DNA of 39,654 nucleotides, taken from contig JAKORJ010000096.1 of NCBI GenBank assembly GCA_029777885.1, forward strand, positions 1-39,654. Direction: 5' to 3'. The translations under genes were made by a program, and so were the position numbers. Below are positions 1 through 8,021 of the stretch, one piece after another (the first letter of the stretch is position 1; each line of letters begins with the position of its first letter). A model generated the notes under the pieces. The model was not told the DNA's origin and did not search any database. It saw only the letters and a list, made by a program, of their open reading frames with translations. Origin of the DNA: Bacillota bacterium. GTDB lineage: Bacteria > Bacillota > Clostridia > Caldicoprobacterales > DTU083.

Positions 1-45
1 AAGTCAGCATCAAACCTGTGTATAGTTTTATTGATAGTATATAAC

Positions 46-74
46 GAGCTTGTCGCTGAGATAGTGACAAGCTC
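46..74. terminator. Hairpin downstream of the ttcA-like gene
   Basis: A 12-bp stem (46-57 with 63-74, one G-U pair) encloses a 5-nt loop. It lies about 20 nt past the stop of the ttcA-like gene. The U-rich tail is only moderate on either strand (GTTATAT leftward, TTATATTT rightward), so it could end transcription from either side. This is a structural call; termination is inferred. Confidence 0.5.
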
Positions 75-95
75 TTATATTTCCTTTACTTATCC

Positions 96-1001
96 TTAAA
101 TCGCATCGTTGTCAACACTGTCTTCAATACCGGCATCATCGCTGTCGTAGTATTCAAGGTATGAATGCCTTACGCCCCTAAATTTCCAGCCCAATACTGC
201 ATCCAGGTTGATATTTTCAGAGGCCTTGAATATGGCACTGTCTATATCAGGGTGGAGCTTCTTGAGCTCCTTTATAAGCTCCTTCATTTCCCTGCGCTTA
301 CTGGAGGTTCTCTTTGCTGCCACCACGCACCCGCAATTCATCGCATTGATCCCGGCATTGACAGTAAACCGCTTAATGTCCTCTTCGCGAATATAATACA
401 TGGGCCGTATAAGCTCCATGCTTTCAAAATTCTTGGACTTCAGCCTGGGAAGCATGGTTTTAAAAGTCCCGGCATAGAACATATTCATCAGGATTGTCTC
501 GATAACGTCATCAAAATGATGAGCCAGGGCCAGCTTGTTGCAGCCCAGCTCCTTTGCCTTGGAATATAGGGCTCCACGTCTCATCCGCGCGCACATATAG
601 CATGGATAATCGCTCGCTATTTTATCAACTATGTTGAATATGCCTGATTCAAATATCTTTATTGGTATGTTGAGATACTCACAATTTGACTCCAGCAGGT
701 CCCTATTTGATCTATGGAACCCAGGATCCATGGAGATGAACTCCAGTTCAAAATTGCATACCCCGTGCTTTTGCATCTCCTGGAAGAGCTTGGCCATGAG
801 CAGGCTATCCTTCCCACCCGACACGGCGACCGCGATCCTGTCCCCTTCTTCGACTAACTTGTAATCCCTGACAGCCTTGTTGAACTTAGCCCAGAGATAT
901 TTCCTGTATGTCTTTATAATGCTCCGTTCTATTTCTGCGAGAGGCTTTCTCTCTGACAAGGGTATCAACAGCTCGCAGCCGCTGCCTGAAATTCTGTTCA
1001 A
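96..1001 (-). CDS. ttcA: TtcA-like tRNA 2-thiocytidine synthetase (PP-loop ATPase)
   Basis: The predicted protein is 301 residues and cytoplasmic. It has the PP-loop ATP-binding motif SGGKDS at residues 61-66, a CYMCARMRRG segment supplying the CxxC pair, the ALAHHFDD motif, and a further Cys pair in MNCGC. This arrangement is known from TtcA, which adenylates C32 of certain tRNAs and transfers sulfur through an Fe-S cluster. The second Cys group (CGC) differs from the E. coli spacing, so exact tRNA specificity is uncertain. I chose a TTG start at 1001 because GAGGTG lies 6 nt upstream; an earlier in-frame TTG at 1031 has no such site. It sits 26 nt downstream of the DUF3810 gene and is probably cotranscribed with it. 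Alternative: another TilS/TtcA-superfamily thiolase. Confidence 0.75.
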   Translation of the reverse strand: MNRISGSGCELLIPLSERKPLAEIERSIIKTYRKYLWAKFNKAVRDYKLVEEGDRIAVAVSGGKDSLLMAKLFQEMQKHGVCNFELEFISMDPGFHRSNRDLLESNCEYLNIPIKIFESGIFNIVDKIASDYPCYMCARMRRGALYSKAKELGCNKLALAHHFDDVIETILMNMFYAGTFKTMLPRLKSKNFESMELIRPMYYIREEDIKRFTVNAGINAMNCGCVVAAKRTSSKRREMKELIKELKKLHPDIDSAIFKASENINLDAVLGWKFRGVRHSYLEYYDSDDAGIEDSVDNDAI

Positions 1002-1027
1002 TGTGATCACCTCATGTTGTAAATATA

Positions 1028-2128
1028 TCAATCCCTTGCCTGGCCACTTCTGAACTCAGCCAGCATCAGGTCCAACATCCGGCCGTAGCTGCGCTCTCCG
1101 TCCTTTTGGTTGTTTGCCTTGAGATAGATGTCATTGGTCTTGGAAACCGCCTTGCTGACCGGACCTGAATATTTGTCATGGTACTTGTTGTTCTCGTTTA
1201 GATCCCTTTTGACACCGTCGCTAAGCATGCTGACCAGCCTGTCGCACTCCTCCTTATCCTGGCTGTAGACTGAATTCAATGCGTAGGTCAGACCAAGCAG
1301 GACGCCTGAATACTGATAGTCAACGTCAGGATGGAGCCTGCAGGTCAGATAGGCTATATAGTTTGCCTCGTCTTCCCTGGCGAAGCCAAGCTGGTGGGCA
1401 ATTTCATGCATCATGGTGGACAGGAGCATCGGGGACGGTATCTCCATATTTACATTCGACTCAACGGTGAAGGGACTGTATATACCCCAAATGTTGGTAT
1501 AGGCTATGATTTTGGATGATAAGATAGGCTTGGGTCTGCTGACTGCGCCGCTAAGCTCGGGATAAAGCCTGCCTGCGTTTCTATAGCCCAGATGGTAACG
1601 CTCAAACCCACCCTTTACACCACCAAAGGGGATCATGACCCCGTCCTTATTCTCATCGACTTTACTTCGGAGCTCATTGGCCGTCCGTACCAGGTGATCG
1701 GTCAGCTCTATCAGTTCCTCCTTTGCCGATGGCCTAACGTCCAGCCCCATAATGCTGGCCAGGCTCAACCTGTTGTAATTCATGCCCCACATGAACACAA
1801 AGGCAAAATAGATCACACTGGAGACAAGCAGTATGTTGACCAAAGCTCCTTTGACCAGCTGCCATCTCCTGCCCTTTCCTTTAACAAGCTTTACAATGAA
1901 AATCGGTATTATAACAATGACCGCAAGGATAGTGGCTCCCAGCAGAAGTTCTGCCATAGATACAGGGAACAAGCCTGTGATCCTGCCGACCACCCATGAA
2001 ACCCCTCTATATAAAAAGGTGGAGAATACTTTCTCTGTCAGTTCGCTATTTGACCTTGATAAAAGGTTTAATAAATACCCGAGGGGGAACAGCAGCAATA
2101 AAAAGTATCTCTTTTTCAGTCTGCGCAT
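1028..2128 (-). CDS. DUF3810 family membrane protein with HExxH zinc-protease motif
   Basis: The predicted protein is 366 residues. A basic N-terminus leads into two or three hydrophobic segments (roughly residues 8-25, 50-75 and 95-115), followed by a large soluble domain. That domain carries MMHEIAHQLGF, an HExxH zinc-metallopeptidase motif, with acidic residues shortly after (EDEAN). These features match the DUF3810 family, which is widespread and has no established substrate; protease activity is inferred from the motif. The second ATG of an ATGATG pair (2128) was chosen because GAGGTG lies 5 nt upstream. Longer in-frame extensions would run through the divergent promoter and are unlikely. 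Its own extended -10 promoter lies at 2177-2185. The ttcA-like gene follows. Confidence 0.75.
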   Translation of the reverse strand: MRRLKKRYFLLLLFPLGYLLNLLSRSNSELTEKVFSTFLYRGVSWVVGRITGLFPVSMAELLLGATILAVIVIIPIFIVKLVKGKGRRWQLVKGALVNILLVSSVIYFAFVFMWGMNYNRLSLASIMGLDVRPSAKEELIELTDHLVRTANELRSKVDENKDGVMIPFGGVKGGFERYHLGYRNAGRLYPELSGAVSRPKPILSSKIIAYTNIWGIYSPFTVESNVNMEIPSPMLLSTMMHEIAHQLGFAREDEANYIAYLTCRLHPDVDYQYSGVLLGLTYALNSVYSQDKEECDRLVSMLSDGVKRDLNENNKYHDKYSGPVSKAVSKTNDIYLKANNQKDGERSYGRMLDLMLAEFRSGQARD

Positions 2129-2176
2129 CATTTCACCTCGCATGAAAACTGGTCTCTCAACCAAATCAGATATTAT

Positions 2177-2185
2177 ATTATACCA
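2177..2185 (-). promoter_or_regulatory. Extended -10 promoter for the DUF3810/ttcA pair
   Basis: On the minus strand the sequence TGGTATAAT (extended TGn plus a perfect -10) lies about 50 nt upstream of the DUF3810 start. There is no good -35, which an extended -10 can tolerate. It is one arm of a 12-bp inverted repeat shared with the divergent promoter at 2219-2230. Confidence 0.6.
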
Positions 2186-2197
2186 TAAAAGTGACAG

Positions 2198-2227
2198 TTG
2201 TTGCCCTTCTGTTAACTCTGGTATAAT
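2198..2227 (+). promoter_or_regulatory. Promoter for the UroD-like gene
   Basis: A weak -35 (TTGTTG, 2198-2203), an 18-nt spacer and a perfect -10 TATAAT (2222-2227) are present, the -10 extended by TGG. The start codon is 35 nt beyond the -10, with a strong GAGGGAGGAAG ribosome-binding site in between. Confidence 0.65.
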
Positions 2228-2261
2228 ATACAAAAGACTATATCTTGAGGGAGGAAGCCGG

Positions 2262-3374
2262 ATGCTGGACGTTGACCTTGAACAATTCTGGAAAGATGAT
2301 GAGATCAGCCATGAAGACAATTGCTTCAGTCCCCGTGCGCCTCAGGTCGCTCTGGGGATACGCATGAGCGAGGAATGTGTATTCGCGGAGCTGGGTGAAG
2401 AAGGCAATCCCTGGGGGTATACTCCAAGAGAGCGAAGAATGGAACTGAACAAGCGGTATAATGACAAGGCGGAAAAAATCGTTGGAAAAAGGCTGCTGCC
2501 AGAGTACGTCCCACCTGAAGAAGAATGTTTCCCCCCTATCCGAGAGATCGGTGAGGTTTTCGGCGGACAATATATTTTCAACGGCCAGGCGACCTGGCTC
2601 AAGGGGTCCTGTTCCACCCCTGAGGAGCTTGAAGCAGTGCTTGACAGAATTGATAATATGAATCTAAGGGATTTCATCCTGCCACAAAATTGGGAGACTG
2701 AAAAACGGCGTATATATGAGTATTACGGGAAAAAGCCCTCGACCTGGAGATGGGTCCGCGGCCCGGTGACCCTTGCCATGTCCATTTACGGAGTCGAAAA
2801 TCTCATTTACCTTATCTATGACAATCCGCAGCTTGCAAAGCGATTCAGCGACACTATAGCAGACGTTATACTCGGTTATGTCAAAATCATGGACGCAGAA
2901 GCAGGCTACACAGAAGATAACAAGCCAGGCGGCTTCGGCTTCGCAGATGATTTCTGCTGTTTGCTGACACCCGAAATGTACAGGTTTTTTGCATACCCGA
3001 TCCTGAAAAAGGTTTTCGATTACTGCAGCCCCAACGAGGGCGATGTGAGATACCAGCATTCCGATTCTGCAATGGGGCACCTGCTCCCCATACTTAGTGA
3101 GCTAAACCTTACAGGTTGCAACTTCGGCCCTACCCTGACCGTTGAGGAGATCCGGAAGCACATGCCCAAAACGAGGATAGACGGTCAACTGGCTCCCTTC
3201 ACCTTTATGAGCAATGATGAGGAGGCTATTATAAGGGAAGTAAGAAGAGACTGTGAAATGGCAAAAGAGCATAGGGGCTTGAACCTGAGCACGGCAGGCT
3301 CAATCAATAATGGCAGCCTGCTTACGAGCATGCGCGCGGTGATGCATGCGATCCAGAAATACGGCCGCTATTAA
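2262..3374 (+). CDS. Uroporphyrinogen decarboxylase (UroD/MtaA)-family protein
   Basis: The predicted protein is 370 residues and soluble. The overall pattern (GQATWLKG, WVRGPVTLAMSIYG, GFGFADDFCCLLTPEMY, YQHSDSAMGHLLPIL, LNLTGCNFGPTL) is that of the clostridial UroD/methylcobamide methyltransferase family (PF01208-like). Members either decarboxylate uroporphyrinogen or transfer methyl groups from corrinoid proteins; His and Cys in HSDSAMGH and TGCNFGP could serve as zinc ligands of the methyltransferase type. No corrinoid protein or heme genes are adjacent, so the substrate is unknown. The ATG at 2262 has a strong SD 6 nt upstream and a promoter at 2198-2227. Its TAA stop overlaps the TAA stop of the convergent downstream gene. 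Confidence 0.7.
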   Translation: MLDVDLEQFWKDDEISHEDNCFSPRAPQVALGIRMSEECVFAELGEEGNPWGYTPRERRMELNKRYNDKAEKIVGKRLLPEYVPPEEECFPPIREIGEVFGGQYIFNGQATWLKGSCSTPEELEAVLDRIDNMNLRDFILPQNWETEKRRIYEYYGKKPSTWRWVRGPVTLAMSIYGVENLIYLIYDNPQLAKRFSDTIADVILGYVKIMDAEAGYTEDNKPGGFGFADDFCCLLTPEMYRFFAYPILKKVFDYCSPNEGDVRYQHSDSAMGHLLPILSELNLTGCNFGPTLTVEEIRKHMPKTRIDGQLAPFTFMSNDEEAIIREVRRDCEMAKEHRGLNLSTAGSINNGSLLTSMRAVMHAIQKYGRY

Positions 3375-3793
3375 AGCAGGTCGATTTCGAGCTCTTCTTC
3401 GATCCATTTGCAGTATTCATCAACACAATTACAAGGAGTTCTATGGAAGCAGGGTTCAGCCTGCAGGATTTCCCAGATCTCCTTTTTATATTTCTTCAGC
3501 TTTTCACTGTGCCTGGTCCATAAGGAGTAGAAGAATACAAATATCACAGTAGTTAATAATGTAAGCGTCAGGCATATCCTATCCAGCAAGGGCATAGCTC
3601 CGTCGATGCTGGAGTCCGGCATCCAACCGCCGAAGAAGCGGTCGAAGTTGTTGAAAATATGCCACCACAGCAAAAACGCAATTATCCCAGCAGGGATCAT
3701 GATTATAAGGTCCAGGTTTTTTTGCGTGTTTGTTTTTATGAGCTTGTCTGTTTTCTTATTCAGGGCAAAGCTTAGTGAATCCGGCCTTGGCAT
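3371..3793 (-). CDS. Hypothetical two-helix membrane protein
   Basis: The predicted protein is 140 residues. I do not recognise the family. A basic N-terminal stretch is followed by two hydrophobic segments (about residues 27-45 and 72-93), then a charged Lys/Glu-rich region and a Cys-containing acidic tail (PCNCVDEYCKWIEEELEID). This suggests an integral membrane protein with both tails on one side. The ATG at 3793 has AAAAAGGA about 10 nt upstream. Its stop overlaps the stop of the convergent UroD-like gene by 2 bp. No partner gene suggests a role. Confidence 0.6.
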   Translation of the reverse strand: MPRPDSLSFALNKKTDKLIKTNTQKNLDLIIMIPAGIIAFLLWWHIFNNFDRFFGGWMPDSSIDGAMPLLDRICLTLTLLTTVIFVFFYSLWTRHSEKLKKYKKEIWEILQAEPCFHRTPCNCVDEYCKWIEEELEIDLL

Positions 3794-3905
3794 TCGGGAT
3801 CCGTCCTTTTTGTTACTTGTACAATATATATCTATTGATTAAAATATGATAATATTCTTTGTAATATAACACATATGCAAATAAGGCCGGTTCACATCAT
3901 GATAT

Positions 3906-3937
3906 GTGCAGGTTTCTGGATATGGAAACAGCTGCAC
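3906..3937. other. Imperfect inverted repeat of unknown role
   Basis: GTGCAG plus GTTTC (3906-3916) can pair with GAAAC plus CTGCAC (3925-3937), leaving a two-base bulge. It lies between the hypothetical membrane protein and the terminator at 3944-3979. No U-tract follows on either strand, so it is probably not a terminator. The rest of 3794-4011 shows no gene. Confidence 0.35.
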
Positions 3938-3943
3938 GAACAA

Positions 3944-3979
3944 TAAAAATGACGGTATATCCTAGATAGACATACCGTC
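3944..3979 (-). terminator. Intrinsic terminator of the opp-lipoprotein transcript
   Basis: On the minus strand GACGGTAT (3972-3979) pairs with ATACCGTC (3951-3958), followed at once by ATTTTTATTG. It lies about 30 nt beyond the stop of the lipoprotein gene at 4012 and is the first clear terminator below the opp operon. Confidence 0.75.
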
Positions 3980-4011
3980 GTTCTTAATTCTATCTGATTA
4001 AGATGGTGAAT

Positions 4012-5457
4012 TTACTGACCCAGCTGGGAAACAACCTGTGCAAACTCGGATGCTTTTATCGTAATATCGGTCCCGGTAACGTTGTCAAGCTTTGTGTTCC
4101 TCTGCGAAGCAAAGAGGTCACTGATCTTATATGATGCTTTGCCATCGTCACCTTTGCCCGTATCGATCGTCAGACCTTTGAAGTGTACATTCCTCAGCTC
4201 GCTGTTTTCAGCATTTACAGCCAAAGCGCCTACTGTCACTTCTATGCCCGAATTGACGCTGAGCGTTATGCTCAGGTTTTCAATGGTAAGATTATCAATA
4301 TAAGCACCCTTCAGATTCTTGAACAAGCCGACCGATTTGCTGGTGTCCCCGTCGATCTTTTTACTGCTTACGTTTATCTTCATATTCTTTAAGCTGTATC
4401 CATTGCCGTATATTTTTCCGCTGAAGCTTTCAGCCATATCTACTACAGCGCCATTGAAATCTATATCATTAGACAGGATATAGCCGTCGACTGGTTTCCC
4501 GTAACGATCCAGGCCGGAGAAGCTATACTTGCCTCCCTGCTTGATGTCATCCGGTGAGCCGATCACCAGGTAATTGCCTTCAATATATTTCAGATAAACC
4601 ACCTTATTGGCGGTATTGGCCACATAGTAATTGATAGCCTCTTCGTACAATTCATCCTTGCGGGCACGGATCCTAGCCCGGGCTTCCTGGTCGTCCACTA
4701 TATCATAACCAAGCTTATTGAAGAACAGATCAGAGGTATCAAACTGTGAGTTGAGTTCCTCTTCCGTCGGCGGTACGAATTCTATCCTTGTGATATATTC
4801 CGGGAACTCCTCGTAAAGTTTGGCGTAAATCTCCTCGTTGGTTGGTATCAGGTCCTTATGGACATATTCGGTAAAATCATAGGGTATTGTGCATTCCTTG
4901 TCAGCGAAATACCCGTACAGGGTATGGCCCTGCTTGGAAATCAGCGTTTCTGCAGCACTGGACAATTTCTGGACCGGCGAATCTGCAGTTATGTTTTTGG
5001 AAAACTTAACTTCGCCGGTAATGGCATCGACATACTGGACCTTGCCCTGGGGGATCCATCTCGCATATAGGGTCATATCTTCCTGTACCCTATCCTCGTC
5101 AAAGTCCCACCTGTCCTCTGCTTTGAATTTATATCCGATAACATTGCCGTTTTCATCAAGGATGTCTTCCTTGGCTGTATACCATCCGGCCAGGATATAT
5201 CCGTCCTTAACAGGCTCGATAAGCAAATTGATCGTGCCTGACGGCTTGAAGACATACGAGTTTTTCATATAGAATGTCTCACGAACCTCGCGCGCATTTA
5301 TTAGTCCACCCAGTGCATCGTATACAACCTTGCAATCATAGCCCCATAAACCCGGATCAGCTGCCCTGTTACTGACGGAACAGGAGCTTACGAATAAACT
5401 GCCCGCTAATATCAATGCGACCAATATCACGCAGCGCAGTTTCCTAATTTTTCTCAT
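4012..5457 (-). CDS. Lipoprotein with InlB-type repeat and beta-helix-like C-terminus
   Basis: The predicted precursor is 481 residues. A basic N-terminus and hydrophobic stretch end in a lipobox (FVSSC), predicting lipidation at Cys26 and anchoring to the outer face of the membrane. Residues about 42-135 resemble an InlB/Listeria-Bacteroides repeat (GYILAGWYT ... TLYARW), a small beta-grasp fold known from bacterial surface proteins. A second, weaker unit follows (TLYGYFADKE). The C-terminal third has regularly spaced short strands (IYGNGYSLKNMKI, YIDNLTIENLSI, LRNVHFKGLTI), suggesting a right-handed beta-helix or GLUG-like fold. The ATG at 5457 is preceded by GGGGGAAAG. It lies 40 nt after the small membrane protein, at the end of the opp operon, so a role in peptide capture is possible but unproven. 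Confidence 0.7.
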   Translation of the reverse strand: MRKIRKLRCVILVALILAGSLFVSSCSVSNRAADPGLWGYDCKVVYDALGGLINAREVRETFYMKNSYVFKPSGTINLLIEPVKDGYILAGWYTAKEDILDENGNVIGYKFKAEDRWDFDEDRVQEDMTLYARWIPQGKVQYVDAITGEVKFSKNITADSPVQKLSSAAETLISKQGHTLYGYFADKECTIPYDFTEYVHKDLIPTNEEIYAKLYEEFPEYITRIEFVPPTEEELNSQFDTSDLFFNKLGYDIVDDQEARARIRARKDELYEEAINYYVANTANKVVYLKYIEGNYLVIGSPDDIKQGGKYSFSGLDRYGKPVDGYILSNDIDFNGAVVDMAESFSGKIYGNGYSLKNMKINVSSKKIDGDTSKSVGLFKNLKGAYIDNLTIENLSITLSVNSGIEVTVGALAVNAENSELRNVHFKGLTIDTGKGDDGKASYKISDLFASQRNTKLDNVTGTDITIKASEFAQVVSQLGQ

Positions 5458-5497
5458 GTCCGACTTTCCCCCTACCTGGTACGTGTGTGTGCTTATT

Positions 5498-5773
5498 TTA
5501 CTTGAACCATACATTGGTGCAAAACAGGATAAACAACCCGTAAATTCCAAAAACAACGACTCCAAAAATCAAATAGGAAGCGGCAACTGCCAAGTAGATG
5601 CTTCTGCGTTCTTTCTTAGTCAGCTTGATGGTATCAGATTTCTCTTTCTTTATCCCAAAATTATTAAGGGAAAACCGCCTGAAGATTGACTGGGGCATGC
5701 CATCTATGTTCATATCGGCTATGACCCGCCCGTCATCAATAAAATCATCCGTCCGCTTTCTATTATTTTTCAT
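5498..5773 (-). CDS. Small single-pass membrane protein in the opp operon
   Basis: The predicted protein is 91 residues. The N-terminal half is charged and contains DDGRVIADMNIDGMP, a motif I associate with small uncharacterised clostridial membrane proteins. A Lys/Glu-rich linker leads to one long hydrophobic helix (roughly residues 59-85). The ATG at 5773 is preferred over a GTG one codon earlier because AAAGGA then sits 7 nt upstream. It starts 14 nt after the oppF stop, so it is almost certainly cotranscribed with the peptide transporter. Function is unknown. Confidence 0.65.
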   Translation of the reverse strand: MKNNRKRTDDFIDDGRVIADMNIDGMPQSIFRRFSLNNFGIKKEKSDTIKLTKKERRSIYLAVAASYLIFGVVVFGIYGLFILFCTNVWFK

Positions 5774-5787
5774 CACAATATCCTTTC

Positions 5788-6789
5788 CTAATCCTGGCTG
5801 TATAGGTGGCAGGCGACCTTATGCCCGCTTTCATACTCTTTGAGCTTCGGTGCCACTTCTGCGCAGACCTTTGTAGCATAGGGGCACCTCGTACGGAACT
5901 TGCAGCCTGAAGGTGGATTTACAGGACTAGGTATGTCGCCCTTCAGGATTATCCGGTTCATCTTAACATCCGGGTCTGACACCGGTATAGCAGAAAGCAG
6001 GGCTTTCGTATAGGGATGCATGGGATTGTCGAAAATCTGCTTCTTTTCGCCCATTTCCACCATGCTGCCCAGGTACATGACTCCTATCGTATCAGACAGA
6101 TACTCAACGACCGAAAGATCATGGGATATGAACAGGTACGTATACCCATACTGCTCCTGCAAATCCTTCATAAGGTTAATAATCTGCGCCTGAATGGATA
6201 CATCAAGCGCGCTCAAAGGCTCGTCACAGATGATAAACTTCGGCTTCAGGGCCACAGCCCTGGCTATGCTTATCCTCTGCCTCTGGCCACCGGAAAACTC
6301 GTGGGGATAGCGATAGTAATAATGGGGCTGCAAGCCGCAGTCATGCATGACTTTCAGTATATATGACCTGTATTCCGATCTTGGTACGATCTTATGCTCT
6401 TTTACGGCTTCCCCGATTATCTCGCCTATCGGGAGCCTTGGTGAGAGGCTGGAATACGGATCCTGGAAGATCATCTGCATCTGGGGACGCAGCCTCCTGA
6501 GCTTCCTTGGCGGGATTTTGGCCAGATCCATCCCGTCAAATATGACCTGGCCATCAGTTACATCATGCAACCGTAATATCGTACGCCCTACCGTGGTCTT
6601 TCCGCAGCCTGATTCGCCTACAAGGCCCATCGTGGTTCCTCGCTTGATAGAGAAGGAAACATCGTCAACAGCCTTGACATAGCTTCTTTTCTTCCCTATC
6701 GAGATTTTTGAGAGAGGGTAGTACTTCTTAAGGTTGCGTACTATCAATATATCATCATTGTTATTGTTGTTTACATATGCATTTTCCAT
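5788..6789 (-). CDS. oppF: Oligopeptide/dipeptide ABC transporter ATPase (OppF/DppF type)
   Basis: The predicted protein is 333 residues and cytoplasmic. It carries Walker A GESGCGKTT, the Q-loop region MIFQDPYSSLSPR, signature SGGQRQR, Walker B FIICDEP and the switch His in LFISHDLS. The C-terminal oligopeptide-transporter domain has four cysteines (CKFRTRCPYATKVC plus a final ACHL) that in this family can bind an Fe-S cluster. It pairs with the OppD-type ATPase encoded 6 nt upstream to power uptake through OppB/OppC. The start ATG follows AGGTAGG. Opp and Dpp subtypes cannot be told apart by sequence inspection. Confidence 0.92.
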   Translation of the reverse strand: MENAYVNNNNNDDILIVRNLKKYYPLSKISIGKKRSYVKAVDDVSFSIKRGTTMGLVGESGCGKTTVGRTILRLHDVTDGQVIFDGMDLAKIPPRKLRRLRPQMQMIFQDPYSSLSPRLPIGEIIGEAVKEHKIVPRSEYRSYILKVMHDCGLQPHYYYRYPHEFSGGQRQRISIARAVALKPKFIICDEPLSALDVSIQAQIINLMKDLQEQYGYTYLFISHDLSVVEYLSDTIGVMYLGSMVEMGEKKQIFDNPMHPYTKALLSAIPVSDPDVKMNRIILKGDIPSPVNPPSGCKFRTRCPYATKVCAEVAPKLKEYESGHKVACHLYSQD

Positions 6790-6795
6790 GACTGC

Positions 6796-8013
6796 CTACC
6801 TCTGCTCCTTTGTTGAATTGGTATCCATTAAGCCACCATTCCTGCAAAGATGGCAAGCTGCGGAATGGGTATCAGTAAACTGCACCATTTCCGGATATTC
6901 TTCAGCGCATATCTCTATTGCCCTGTCGCACCTGTTGAAGAAATAGCAATGGTTAGGCATGTTGATCGGGTTGGGGACCTGCCCCTTAATGCTGTACAAG
7001 CGGTTATCCTTGGTTTTGCCGCTTGGCTTGGATCTCATAAGTCCTATTGTATAAGGATGCTTGGGATTGTGGAAAATCTCTCTCACAGTACCCTTTTCTA
7101 TGATCCTGCCTGCATACATGACCACGACATAATCAGCCATCTCGGCGATGACTCCCAGGTCGTGGGTGATCAGCATAATGCTTCCGTTGATCTTGTTCTT
7201 GACATCACGCAGAAGCTCCAGTATTTGGGCCTGAATGGTAACATCAAGGGCAGTGGTAGGTTCGTCGGCTATTATAAGCCTGGGCGTACATGAAAGCGCC
7301 ATGGCTATCATGACACGCTGACGCATACCGCCTGAAAGCTCATGCGGGTAGTTGTTGTACACCTTTTGTGGATCGGCGATACCTACAAGGTTCAGCATCT
7401 CCAGGGACCTTTCCCTTGCCATTTTGGGTGTTGCATCTTCCTCATGGAGAAGCACTACCTCGTCCATCTGCTCCCCTATTTTGAACACAGGGTTAAGGCT
7501 GGTCATGGGCTCCTGGAATATCATTGCTATCTCTTTTCCGCGGACCTTAAGCATCTTGTCCCTGGGCATTTTAGTTATCTCGTAGCATTTGCCGTTCCTG
7601 TCCTGGTAACGGATGCTGCCTGATACGATCTGGCCCTGAGGCGCCTGTACAAGCTGCATCAGTGAAAGGCTGGTAACGGACTTGCCACAACCGGACTCAC
7701 CGACGACGCCCACGACCTTGCCCTGGGGTATGTCAAAAGTCACTCCGTTTACTGATTTTACCGTGCCGACATCCGTAAAGAAGTACGTATGGAGATTCTC
7801 AAACTCGACTACGTTGTTAGGGTCCCTCATCTTGGTCAGATACTCTTCTTCGGGGACATTCTTCCTGTTCTTCTCCCTTTCAAACTGCCTGATTATGCGG
7901 TTGTTTTCACGGCTTATCCGTCTTTCCTCTTTCAGAGTAAGGTACATCGTATGGTCGATGCCCTGCTCTGCTTCAGCCTGTTTTATTTGTCTCCATTTAT
8001 CAAGCAAGCCCAC
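6796..8013 (-). CDS. oppD: Oligopeptide/dipeptide ABC transporter ATPase (OppD/DppD type)
   Basis: The predicted protein is 405 residues. It has Walker A GESGCGKS, MIFQEPMTSLNPV, signature SGGMRQRV, Walker B LIIADEPT and the switch His of LITHDLG. The C-terminus has four conserved Cys (HCYFFNRCDRAIEIC, AACHL). It carries an N-terminal extension of about 65 mostly charged residues before the usual domain start (NVVEFENLHTYF), longer than classic OppD. The start is GTG at 8013, preceded by AAAAGGTAGGTG; the oppC stop lies 8 nt upstream. It forms the ATPase pair with OppF. Confidence 0.9.
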   Translation of the reverse strand: MGLLDKWRQIKQAEAEQGIDHTMYLTLKEERRISRENNRIIRQFEREKNRKNVPEEEYLTKMRDPNNVVEFENLHTYFFTDVGTVKSVNGVTFDIPQGKVVGVVGESGCGKSVTSLSLMQLVQAPQGQIVSGSIRYQDRNGKCYEITKMPRDKMLKVRGKEIAMIFQEPMTSLNPVFKIGEQMDEVVLLHEEDATPKMARERSLEMLNLVGIADPQKVYNNYPHELSGGMRQRVMIAMALSCTPRLIIADEPTTALDVTIQAQILELLRDVKNKINGSIMLITHDLGVIAEMADYVVVMYAGRIIEKGTVREIFHNPKHPYTIGLMRSKPSGKTKDNRLYSIKGQVPNPINMPNHCYFFNRCDRAIEICAEEYPEMVQFTDTHSAACHLCRNGGLMDTNSTKEQR

Positions 8014-8021
8014 ACTAACAC

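Noticed and set aside
1002-1031. Earlier TTG start for the ttcA-like gene
   Set aside because: No ribosome-binding site precedes it, and it overlaps the preceding gene end; TTG at 1001 has GAGGTG at ideal spacing.
1833-2261. Long in-frame extension upstream of the UroD-like gene
   Set aside because: It lies antisense to the DUF3810 gene and crosses both divergent promoters; the strong SD and promoter support the start at 2262.
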